Below are positions 1-5,806 of a stretch of 7,860 bases of DNA, one piece after another (position 1 is the first letter of the stretch; each line of letters starts with the position of its first letter). The DNA is from Bacteroides_E sp964522975 (lineage in GTDB: Bacteria; Bacteroidota; Bacteroidia; Bacteroidales; Bacteroidaceae), in contig CAZFXK010000103.1 in NCBI GenBank assembly GCA_964522975.1, positions 1 through 7,860 on the forward strand, read 5' to 3'. Position numbers and translations under genes: made by a program. The notes below the pieces were generated by a model. That model did no database searches. It was not told where the DNA came from and worked only from the letters and a program-made list of their open reading frames with translations.

Positions 1-80
1 GTTTGCTGAAGATATCCGTAAAGTACTTTTTCTAGCCACTGAGGTTGATTATAAGTGGATATGATAACCGATAAATACAT
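1..80 (-). CDS. Family 2 glycosyltransferase, N-terminal fragment (cut by window edge)
   Basis: An ATG at 80 on the minus strand opens a frame that stays open for 26 complete codons to the window edge. The peptide begins MYLSVIISTYNQP and continues with WLEKVLYGYLQQ. A short hydrophobic beta strand ending in ISTYN, followed by a helix of the WLEKVL type, is the classic start of a GT-A fold family 2 glycosyltransferase, where it forms the nucleotide-sugar binding site. The family transfers a sugar from a nucleotide-sugar donor, often onto a surface polysaccharide or lipopolysaccharide core; the acceptor cannot be told from this fragment. It lies 62 nt downstream of the acyl-CoA synthetase on the same strand with no convincing promoter between them, so co-transcription is possible. 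The DxD motif and the rest of the protein lie outside the window. Family call fairly sure, specificity unknown. Confidence 0.8.
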   Translation of the reverse strand, partial: MYLSVIISTYNQPQWLEKVLYGYLQQ

Positions 81-142
81 ATTAATGATTCTGAGAAAAT
101 TTAAGGTTGTTGTTTTTGAAAATTACTATTTATTATAATAAT

Positions 143-1792
143 CTATATAATTTCTATGTTTTGTTTTTCACAACAGGCTAATGCATAATCTTTTAGTTTG
201 TATTTTTGTATTTTTCCACTACCTGTCATAGGAAATTCATCTAAGAAGAAAATATGTTTGGGTATTTTATAGCGTGCAATTTTATTCTTGCAGAAATCAC
301 GCACATCAATCTCATCTATTGTGGCTCCGTCTTCAAGAATAATAAAAGCTCCTACCACTTCCCCATAGCGCTTAGAAGGTATTCCTGCCACTTGAACGTC
401 TTTAATTCCTTTCAGTTGATATAAATACTCTTCTATTTCTCGTGGATATATGTTTTCGCCACCACGTATTATCATATCCTTTATTCGCCCGGTAATAGTA
501 AAATTACCGTTCTGATCTTTAACACCCAAATCTCCGGTATGAAGAAATCCATCTTTATCAATTACTTCGGCTGTTGCTTCCGGTGATTTATAATATCCTT
601 TCATGGTATTATAGCCCCGATTACATAATTCTCCTTGTTCTCCAATAGGGCATTCCTCTCCCGTTTCGGGGTCAAGAACCATGACTTCAGTATATTCAAA
701 TTCCCTACCAACGGTTTCACTGCGTACTTCGAAAGGATCGTCAATGCGAGTAGCTGTCATTCCGGGTGAAGCTTCGGTCAATCCATAGACGCTGGTTACT
801 TTCATAAACATCTTCTCCTCAACTCTTTTCATGAGTTCTATTGGACACAATGCGCCGGCCATGATGCCGGTACGTAAACTGGAAAGATCGAAAAGTTCAA
901 ACATAGGATGATTCAATTCGGCTATGAACATGGTAGGCACCCCATATAATGCCGTACATCTTTCTTTATGTATGGAGGCTAAAACCAATAAAGGGTTAAA
1001 GCGTTCAATCATTACCTGTGTACATCCGTGCGTTAAACAATTCATTGTTGCTAATACTACACCAAAGCAATGAAATAGAGGAACACAGCAACAAAGTTTA
1101 TCGTTTTGAGTAAACTTCATGTGTTCTCCTGTAAGATAGCCGTTGTTGGTTATGTTATAATGAGTAAGCATTACTCCTTTAGGAAAGCCTGTAGTACCTG
1201 AAGTGTATTGCATGTTTACTACATCGTGACATTTTACATCAGACTTCATCCGATTGAATTTATCATCATCCACATTGCTTCCAAGCAAAAGAAGTTCTGC
1301 TGTAGTGTACATTCCTCTTTGCTTCTCCTGCCCGATGTAAACGATGTTTTTCATGAAAGGAAATTCCTTGCTTTGTAGTTTTCCTCGTTCACACGTTTTG
1401 AGTTCGGGAAGCATTGTGTTTACCATCTCAATGAAATCACCATCCCTATCGCCGTCAATAATGCATAAGGTGTGCATATCAGAGTGTTTACACAGATATT
1501 CTAGTTCAGCTTGTTTGTAATTGGTGTTTACCGTAACACAGATGGCTCCAACTTTTGCACAAGCATAAAGAATAGTTAGCCAATCAGGCACATTGGTAGC
1601 CCAAATTCCTACTTTTGAATCTTTTTCTACCCCAATGGCTACAAAGCCTTTAGCCATCTCATCTACTCGTTGATTGAATGACTTCCAAGTAAAACGTAAA
1701 TTACGATCTGAGTATACAATATACTCTTTATCGGGTGTCTCTTTGGCCCAATATTCAAGCCAATCGCCTACAGTTCTTTCAAATAATTGCAT
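143..1792 (-). CDS. AMP-forming acyl-CoA synthetase (fatty-acid-CoA ligase-like)
   Basis: This 549-residue protein is a complete member of the ANL adenylate-forming superfamily. It activates a carboxylic acid with ATP to an acyl-AMP and then transfers the acyl group to CoA, presumably in the cytoplasm. All core motifs are visible: the phosphate-binding loop YTSGTTGFPKG at 196-206, YGLTE at 336-340, the TGD motif at 419-421, the hinge region GRIKDMIIRGGENIYP at 435-450, and the C-terminal catalytic lysine K527 in TGSGKIQK. Length and motif spacing fit medium/long-chain fatty acyl-CoA synthetases rather than acetyl-CoA synthetase (about 650 residues). The acyl chain cannot be read from the sequence. 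No clear Shine-Dalgarno precedes the ATG at 1792, as is usual in Bacteroidetes. It follows the XRE/cupin gene by 44 nt on the same strand with no convincing promoter between, so the two probably form an operon under that regulator. Confidence 0.93.
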   Translation of the reverse strand: MQLFERTVGDWLEYWAKETPDKEYIVYSDRNLRFTWKSFNQRVDEMAKGFVAIGVEKDSKVGIWATNVPDWLTILYACAKVGAICVTVNTNYKQAELEYLCKHSDMHTLCIIDGDRDGDFIEMVNTMLPELKTCERGKLQSKEFPFMKNIVYIGQEKQRGMYTTAELLLLGSNVDDDKFNRMKSDVKCHDVVNMQYTSGTTGFPKGVMLTHYNITNNGYLTGEHMKFTQNDKLCCCVPLFHCFGVVLATMNCLTHGCTQVMIERFNPLLVLASIHKERCTALYGVPTMFIAELNHPMFELFDLSSLRTGIMAGALCPIELMKRVEEKMFMKVTSVYGLTEASPGMTATRIDDPFEVRSETVGREFEYTEVMVLDPETGEECPIGEQGELCNRGYNTMKGYYKSPEATAEVIDKDGFLHTGDLGVKDQNGNFTITGRIKDMIIRGGENIYPREIEEYLYQLKGIKDVQVAGIPSKRYGEVVGAFIILEDGATIDEIDVRDFCKNKIARYKIPKHIFFLDEFPMTGSGKIQKYKLKDYALACCEKQNIEII

Positions 1793-1836
1793 AGTATATC
1801 AAAAATCAGTCTGTTTAAAAAGCAACAAATAAAGCA

Positions 1837-2421
1837 TTAGAGTGGAGTATAGACAACGGCTAAAATCTTTGCCGGCTTTCCTTCATAAGAGTGTACGTGA
1901 TGAGGTACAATAGAATCATAATAAATGCTATCCCCTTCCTCTAAGATAAGTTTTTGTTTGCCATAACTGATTTCAATAATTCCTTCCATAACAATGATGA
2001 ATTCTTCGCCTTCGTGTGAAGAAAGAATGAAATCCACATCATTGTCTCCATTATTAGGTTCAATCTCAATGATAAAAGGTTCCATGTGGCGGTTAGCCTT
2101 AGAACGTGACAAAGATTGATAATGCATATGACGTCGAGAGTTGACTGAATTATTAGAGAAGCTGATGGTTTCTTTTGCTTCCTCTTTTCTGCATATAACA
2201 GGGCCATTTTCAGTCTGGTCATCTAAAAATGTACCAATACGAGTACCTAAAGCTTTAGCTATTTTGATTAAAGGAGCTAAAGAAGGAATGTCTGTATTGT
2301 TTTCAATACGCTCAATTTGCTCTACAGCTAATCCTGTTTTTTCTGCTAAATCGGCTAAAGAGAGGTTTTGTTCCTCCCTAAAAAACTTGATTTTTTCTCC
2401 AACAAACTTATTTGTGTCCAT
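1837..2421 (-). CDS. XRE-family transcriptional regulator with C-terminal cupin sensor domain
   Basis: The 194-residue protein has two domains. Residues about 8-66 form a lambda-repressor-like (XRE, HTH_3) DNA-binding domain, with the helix-turn-helix around SLADLAEKTGLAVEQIERIE (21-40). Residues about 115-192 form a cupin_2 barrel: motif 1 around H136, E139/E140 and G147, motif 2 from G163-D164 to the histidine cluster H174, H175 and H177, which could bind a metal or small ligand. This architecture is known in bacteria for one-component regulators in which the cupin senses a metabolite. The gene is first in the operon and is followed by the acyl-CoA synthetase, so I infer control of that enzyme, perhaps in response to a fatty-acid-like or related ligand. 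The ligand is unknown. A -7 box lies 31 nt upstream of the ATG at 2421, with direct repeats TTATACC above it that could be its own operator. Confidence 0.92.
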   Translation of the reverse strand: MDTNKFVGEKIKFFREEQNLSLADLAEKTGLAVEQIERIENNTDIPSLAPLIKIAKALGTRIGTFLDDQTENGPVICRKEEAKETISFSNNSVNSRRHMHYQSLSRSKANRHMEPFIIEIEPNNGDNDVDFILSSHEGEEFIIVMEGIIEISYGKQKLILEEGDSIYYDSIVPHHVHSYEGKPAKILAVVYTPL

Positions 2422-2451
2422 TTACTCTGTGTGTAGATTAATATGTTGTCA

Positions 2452-2459
2452 CAAAGATA
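2452..2459 (-). promoter_or_regulatory. Bacteroidetes -7 box for the XRE/cupin - acyl-CoA synthetase operon
   Basis: The minus strand reads TATCTTTG, a full match to the Bacteroides -7 consensus TAnnTTTG, 30 nt upstream of the regulator's ATG. There is no TTG at the usual 19-21 nt upstream. That position is occupied by a TTATACC repeat, so the promoter may be weak or regulated. Transcription would begin a few bases downstream and give a leader of about 20-25 nt. Confidence 0.6.
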
Positions 2460-2463
2460 ATAA

Positions 2464-2486
2464 GGTATAATCATTTTATGGTATAA
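2464..2486 (-). repeat. Direct repeat TTATACC x2, possible operator
   Basis: Two identical 7-bp units, TTATACC on the minus strand (2480-2486 and 2464-2470), are spaced 16 bp start to start. They lie immediately upstream of the -7 box at 2452-2459, where the -33 element would normally be. The placement fits an operator for the XRE regulator encoded just downstream. The units are short and AT-rich, so chance is a real alternative. The distal unit also lies beside the T tract of the rpsO terminator. Confidence 0.3.
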
Positions 2487-2521
2487 AAAAAGCTTCTTAA
2501 TTTTTTTTTAAGAAGCCTTTT
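2485..2521 (-). terminator. Intrinsic terminator of rpsO
   Basis: On the minus strand a perfect 9-bp stem, GCTTCTTAA (2516-2508) pairing with TTAAGAAGC (2500-2492), encloses a loop of seven A. It is followed directly by seven T (2491-2485). It starts about 30 nt after the rpsO stop codon, the expected place. Upstream AAAA (2521-2518) can pair with part of the T tract. It separates rpsO from the XRE operon promoter immediately downstream. On the plus strand the hairpin is followed by only four T. Confidence 0.88.
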
Positions 2522-2549
2522 CTGTTTAATACCTCCATTAAAAGGCAAA

Positions 2550-2819
2550 TTACCTTCTGAGATTTAACGCTTTTACAATTGCACGATATCTTTCAATGTC
2601 GTTGCGTTTTAGGTAATCAAGTAAGCTACGACGTTTACCTACTAATTTTGTAATTGCTCTCTCTGTATTATAATCTTTTTTGTTGAGCTTCATATGCTCA
2701 GTAAGGCGAGAAATACGGTATGAAAACAAAGCTATCTGCGCTTCAGATGAGCCAGTATCAGTGTTAGACTTTCCGTATGTCTCAAAGATTTCTTTTTTCT
2801 TTTCTGAATCTAAATACAT
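2550..2819 (-). CDS. rpsO: 30S ribosomal protein S15
   Basis: An 89-residue basic protein, the same length as E. coli S15. It shows the family's conserved pattern: TGSSEAQIALFSYRISRLTEH in the N-terminal half, followed by the helical region with KRRSLLDYL and a C-terminal RYRAIVKALNLRR-type end. S15 is a primary 16S rRNA binder (helices 20-22, central domain) and organises assembly of the 30S platform. The gene is monocistronic here: it has its own promoter 44 nt upstream of the ATG and its own intrinsic terminator about 30 nt after the stop. It is divergent from typA, a ribosome-associated GTPase, so the shared control region serves two translation genes. S15 represses its own translation through the mRNA leader in several bacteria. 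The leader here is only about 35-40 nt and AT-rich, and I cannot identify a known S15-binding structure. Confidence 0.97.
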   Translation of the reverse strand: MYLDSEKKKEIFETYGKSNTDTGSSEAQIALFSYRISRLTEHMKLNKKDYNTERAITKLVGKRRSLLDYLKRNDIERYRAIVKALNLRR

Positions 2820-2846
2820 GCTTTTTCAGATTTTATGATAAAATAA

Positions 2847-2892
2847 TTGTTTTATGAGGATGCAAAGATAAAGATTATACTTCATAAAACAA
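2847..2892. repeat. Perfect 11-bp inverted repeat bracketing the rpsO -7 box
   Basis: TTGTTTTATGA at 2847-2857 and its exact reverse complement TCATAAAACAA at 2882-2892 are separated by 24 nt that contain the rpsO -7 box (2863-2870). The upstream arm, read on the minus strand, starts with the TTG that serves as the -33 element. The downstream arm covers the expected transcription start. Arm centres are 35 bp apart, about three helical turns. Possible roles are a two-site operator or a structural element. AT-richness raises the odds of chance, but 11 perfect pairs in so small a region is notable. Confidence 0.45.
2863..2892 (-). promoter_or_regulatory. rpsO promoter (-33 TTG, -7 TATCTTTG)
   Basis: On the minus strand TTG (2892-2890) is followed by exactly 19 nt and then TATCTTTG (2870-2863), matching both parts and the spacing of the Bacteroides housekeeping sigma consensus. 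The box ends 43 nt before the rpsO ATG. An eight-base A tract on this strand (2913-2906) lies just upstream of the -33 and may act as an UP-like element. Confidence 0.8.
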
Positions 2893-2945
2893 CATTCTTT
2901 GAGTATTTTTTTTGTGATTATCAAGTCATTATGCCTCCTTTTTCG

Positions 2946-2953
2946 TAACTTTG
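2946..2953 (+). promoter_or_regulatory. typA promoter -7 box
   Basis: TAACTTTG on the plus strand matches TAnnTTTG perfectly and lies 24 nt before the typA ATG, which gives a short leader of roughly 15-20 nt. No TTG is present 19-21 nt upstream, so the -33 half is degenerate. The T8 tract at 2906-2913 lies further up and is shared with the divergent rpsO promoter. Confidence 0.7.
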
Positions 2954-2977
2954 CACTCAAAATAATTTTATAAGCAA

Positions 2978-4777
2978 ATGCAAAATATCAGAAACATTGC
3001 AATTATCGCCCATGTGGATCATGGAAAAACAACGATTGTAGATAAAATGCTACAAGCAGGGAATCTCTTTCGTGACAATGAGCCTAGTAATGGCTTGACC
3101 TTAGATAATAATGACTTGGAACGAGAAAGGGGAATAACCATTCTTTCTAAAAACGTTTCTATTACTTATAAAGGGACAAAGATTAATATAATTGATACTC
3201 CGGGGCATAGTGATTTTGGAGGAGAAGTAGAACGTGTATTGAATATGGCAGATGGTTGTATTCTTTTGGTGGATGCTTTTGAAGGACCTATGCCTCAAAC
3301 TCGTTTTGTGCTTCAAAAAGCTTTAGAGATAGGATTGAAGCCCATAGTTGTGGTTAATAAAGTAGATAAAGAGAACTGTAGGCCTGATGAGGTTTATGAA
3401 ATGGTTTTTGATTTAATGTTTAGTTTAGATGCCACGGAAGATCAATTGGACTTTCCTGTTATTTATGGTTCTGCTAAAAATGGGTGGATGAATACAGATT
3501 GGAAACAACCTACTGATAATATTCTTCCTCTTTTAGACGCTATTTTGGAATATATTCCGGCACCGGTTCAATTAGAGGGAACCCCTCAAATGTTAATTAC
3601 CTCTTTGGATTACTCGCCTTATGTTGGCCGTATTGCGGTAGGAAGAGTTCATCGGGGAGAATTGAAGGAAGGAATGAATATTTCTTTAGCAAAACGAGAT
3701 GGAACTATTGAAAAATCGAAAATTAAGGAGCTACATGTATTTGAAGGATTAGGTAGAGTGAAAACGGATGCTGTTTCTTCAGGAGATATTTGTGCTTTGG
3801 TGGGGATAGAAAACTTTGAAATTGGAGATACCGTTTGCGATTTTGAAAATCCGGAACCACTTCCTCCCATTGCGATTGATGAGCCTACTATGAGTATGTT
3901 GTTTAGTATCAACGACTCGCCTTTCTATGGTCAGGATGGTAAATATGTAACATCACGACATATTCATGAACGTTTGATGAAAGAGTTGGATAAAAATTTA
4001 GCTCTGCACGTTGAAAAAAGTCAGGAGGATGGCAAATGGATTGTGTCGGGTAGGGGAGTTCTTCATCTTTCAGTACTAATAGAAACCATGCGACGTGAAG
4101 GGTATGAGTTGCAAGTAGGACAACCTCAAGTAATCTATAAAGAGATAGAAGGGGTGAAGCAAGAACCCATTGAAGAGCTAACGATTAATGTTCCGGAAGA
4201 CTATGCCAGTCGTATGATTGATTTAGTAACTCAACGTAAAGGTGAAATGACTGCCATGGAAAATAATAGTGGACAGGTAAATCTTCAATTCAACATTCCT
4301 TCACGAGGTATAATTGGGCTACGCACTAATGTTTTAACTGCATCTGCAGGTGAAGCTATTATGGCCCATCGATTCAAGGAATACCAACCCTATAAAGGAG
4401 ATCTGACTCGTCGGTCAAATGGCTCACTAATAGCCATGGAGTCAGGAAATGCTTTTGCTTATGCAATCGATAAACTTCAAGATAGAGGCCGTTTCTTTAT
4501 TTTTCCGCAAGAACAGGTGTATGCCGGGCAAGTCGTAGGAGAACATTCTCATTCGAATGACATTGTTGTGAATGTAACCAAGTCTAAGAAATTGACCAAT
4601 ATGCGTGCTTCCGGCTCGGATGATAAGGCCATGCTTATTCCTCCCATTCAGTTTTCTTTAGAGGAAGCGCTAGAATATATTAATGGAGATGAGTACCTTG
4701 AAGTAACACCTAAGCATATGAGAATGCGTAAGATATTACTGAACGAAAACGAGCGAAAAAGAGCTCATAAAGATTAA
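2978..4777 (+). CDS. typA: Ribosome-associated translational GTPase TypA/BipA
   Basis: A 599-residue protein, close to the roughly 600-610 residues usual for BipA. The GTPase domain has all main motifs: P-loop AHVDHGKT at 11-18, switch I RGIT at 51-54, DTPGH at 73-77 with catalytic H77, and NKVD at 127-130. A beta-barrel domain II follows at about 205-290, then EF-G-like domains III and V, then the BipA-specific C-terminal domain from about 480, which contacts the ribosomal A site and CCA end in known structures. BipA supports 50S assembly and growth at low temperature or under stress. The ATG at 2978 puts the P-loop at the expected distance from the N-terminus. No Shine-Dalgarno is evident. 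The gene is divergent from rpsO and convergent with the PAP2 gene, and its stop codon directly abuts the PAP2 stop, so there is no intergenic space for a terminator. Confidence 0.97.
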   Translation: MQNIRNIAIIAHVDHGKTTIVDKMLQAGNLFRDNEPSNGLTLDNNDLERERGITILSKNVSITYKGTKINIIDTPGHSDFGGEVERVLNMADGCILLVDAFEGPMPQTRFVLQKALEIGLKPIVVVNKVDKENCRPDEVYEMVFDLMFSLDATEDQLDFPVIYGSAKNGWMNTDWKQPTDNILPLLDAILEYIPAPVQLEGTPQMLITSLDYSPYVGRIAVGRVHRGELKEGMNISLAKRDGTIEKSKIKELHVFEGLGRVKTDAVSSGDICALVGIENFEIGDTVCDFENPEPLPPIAIDEPTMSMLFSINDSPFYGQDGKYVTSRHIHERLMKELDKNLALHVEKSQEDGKWIVSGRGVLHLSVLIETMRREGYELQVGQPQVIYKEIEGVKQEPIEELTINVPEDYASRMIDLVTQRKGEMTAMENNSGQVNLQFNIPSRGIIGLRTNVLTASAGEAIMAHRFKEYQPYKGDLTRRSNGSLIAMESGNAFAYAIDKLQDRGRFFIFPQEQVYAGQVVGEHSHSNDIVVNVTKSKKLTNMRASGSDDKAMLIPPIQFSLEEALEYINGDEYLEVTPKHMRMRKILLNENERKRAHKD

Positions 4778-5806
4778 TTAGATCTGTTTAGAATTAGTTG
4801 TTGTGGAATGAATATATTCCATAACAACTTTATCATAAATCTTGAACATAGGTATGGCAAACCATTTGGCGTATATTTTGGAGGATAAAACATAAATGCC
4901 AAAGGCAGATATGAATCCAACGAATACATCAATTAAATAGTGAGCCTGGATATAGACTGTTGCTCCACATAATAAGAGATAAAGGGGAAGTAATCCTGTG
5001 AAAAGCTTTTTGTTTAATCGCCAAGACATAATCATTAAAATGGTTGATATGCCTACATGAGAGCTAGGAAAAGCCGCTGTTGGACGTTCTCCCACTCGTT
5101 GAGAAGCTTCTACTAGTCCATAGAAAAAACCACCTACTCCATTATCCGGGCCGGCTAACAGTTGTGTATTATTGTTGAAATAGTTGCCAATGGAAGGAAA
5201 TACGCCTTCAGCTACGTTGTCAAATCCGATAGCCGGAAAATAGAATTGAGGCCCTGCTACTGGGATCAAAATGAAAATGATATAATAGAGAAAAAAAGAG
5301 GTAACGATTACAAAGGAAAACTTCTCAAAATATTCAAATTTAAAAATAAAGTAGTATAAAGCTACAATGGCAATCATTGGGTAATAAAAGAAATATCCCA
5401 GATTGAATAATTCACTAATCCATAGATCCGAGAAGTTTTGATGAAACGTAACTGCAGGTTGAAACCCAAAAAGTCCTTGTTCTATGGTGGCAAAGACATG
5501 ATCTAAATTTGGGAAAATCCGATTGAACTCAAACGTGTCGGGATACCAATAGGCAAGAAGAGCCATTTGAAAGCCAATTCGGACAAATGCTGTGGCCTTA
5601 CAAGGGGCAAACCGATAGAAATACATAAGAGCCAATGTGATAGTGGCAATAAAAACCCTTTCCACAAGCATTTGCAGTGGATGGTGTAATTGAGTAAATA
5701 AAATAAAAATAAGAATTGTGGTCAGGATATTATAAATTAGTGAAATCTTTTCTACTGCAAATAATCCTTTTCTTGAATCAACTCTTTCAAATAAACCTAT
5801 ATCCAT
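4778..5806 (-). CDS. PAP2-superfamily integral membrane protein (phosphatase or lipid phosphotransferase)
   Basis: A 342-residue polytopic membrane protein with hydrophobic segments near 20-40, 46-66, 72-88, 133-153, 162-184, 249-266, 268-286 and 290-308. The C-terminal half carries the PAP2 active site: RP at 241-242, PSSH at 247-250 and HYLID at 289-293, giving the phosphohistidine nucleophile H289 with helpers H250 and D293. The canonical lysine of motif 1 (KxxxxxxRP) is A234 here, and the arginine of motif 3 (SRxxxxxHxxxD) is T283. The soluble stretch before the catalytic helices (185-245) and the HYxID form resemble the AUR1/sphingomyelin-synthase side of the superfamily, which moves phospho-headgroups between lipids. 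A simple lipid phosphatase remains possible. It overlaps the upstream epimerase gene by 10 nt and ends the operon. The substrate is unknown. Confidence 0.85.
   Translation of the reverse strand: MDIGLFERVDSRKGLFAVEKISLIYNILTTILIFILFTQLHHPLQMLVERVFIATITLALMYFYRFAPCKATAFVRIGFQMALLAYWYPDTFEFNRIFPNLDHVFATIEQGLFGFQPAVTFHQNFSDLWISELFNLGYFFYYPMIAIVALYYFIFKFEYFEKFSFVIVTSFFLYYIIFILIPVAGPQFYFPAIGFDNVAEGVFPSIGNYFNNNTQLLAGPDNGVGGFFYGLVEASQRVGERPTAAFPSSHVGISTILMIMSWRLNKKLFTGLLPLYLLLCGATVYIQAHYLIDVFVGFISAFGIYVLSSKIYAKWFAIPMFKIYDKVVMEYIHSTTTNSKQI
4796..4829 (+). terminator. Strong hairpin after typA, embedded in the PAP2 coding sequence
   Basis: AGTTGTTGTGGAAT (4796-4809) pairs with ATTCCATAACAACT (4816-4829) over 14 bp, 13 Watson-Crick plus one G-U, around a 6-nt loop. 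It begins 19 nt after the typA stop codon. On the plus strand it is the only candidate 3' end for the typA transcript, but it is followed by only TTATCATAAAT, so termination may be weak or the hairpin may mainly protect the 3' end. On the minus strand one pair becomes an A-C mismatch, so the structure is better in typA mRNA. It lies over codons 326-337 of the PAP2 gene. Confidence 0.5.

Noticed and set aside
2..64. Plus-strand open frame ending at a TGA (62-64) that reads like a protein C-terminus (FAEDIRKVLFLATEVDYKWI).
   Set aside because: It is the complement of the minus-strand glycosyltransferase start, whose ATG and ISTYN motif are far more convincing. The plus frame matches no family I recognise.
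81..142. Possible promoter before the glycosyltransferase: TAATTTTC on the minus strand.
   Set aside because: It misses the final G of TAnnTTTG and has no convincing upstream partner; in this AT-rich gap such near-matches are expected.
1941..2222. A 93-codon minus-strand frame inside the XRE/cupin gene.
   Set aside because: Out-of-frame shadow of the regulator; the real frame has recognisable domains throughout.
2141..2470. A 109-codon plus-strand frame opposite the XRE/cupin gene.
   Set aside because: It is antisense to a gene with clear HTH and cupin motifs, has no domain of its own, and no TAnnTTTG box was seen in front of it.
2830..2844. Short hairpin ATTTTA/TAAAAT in the rpsO leader as an S15 autoregulatory element.
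   Set aside because: Six A-T pairs around a 3-nt loop is weak, competes with neighbouring TTTTAT repeats, and does not resemble a known S15-binding mRNA structure.
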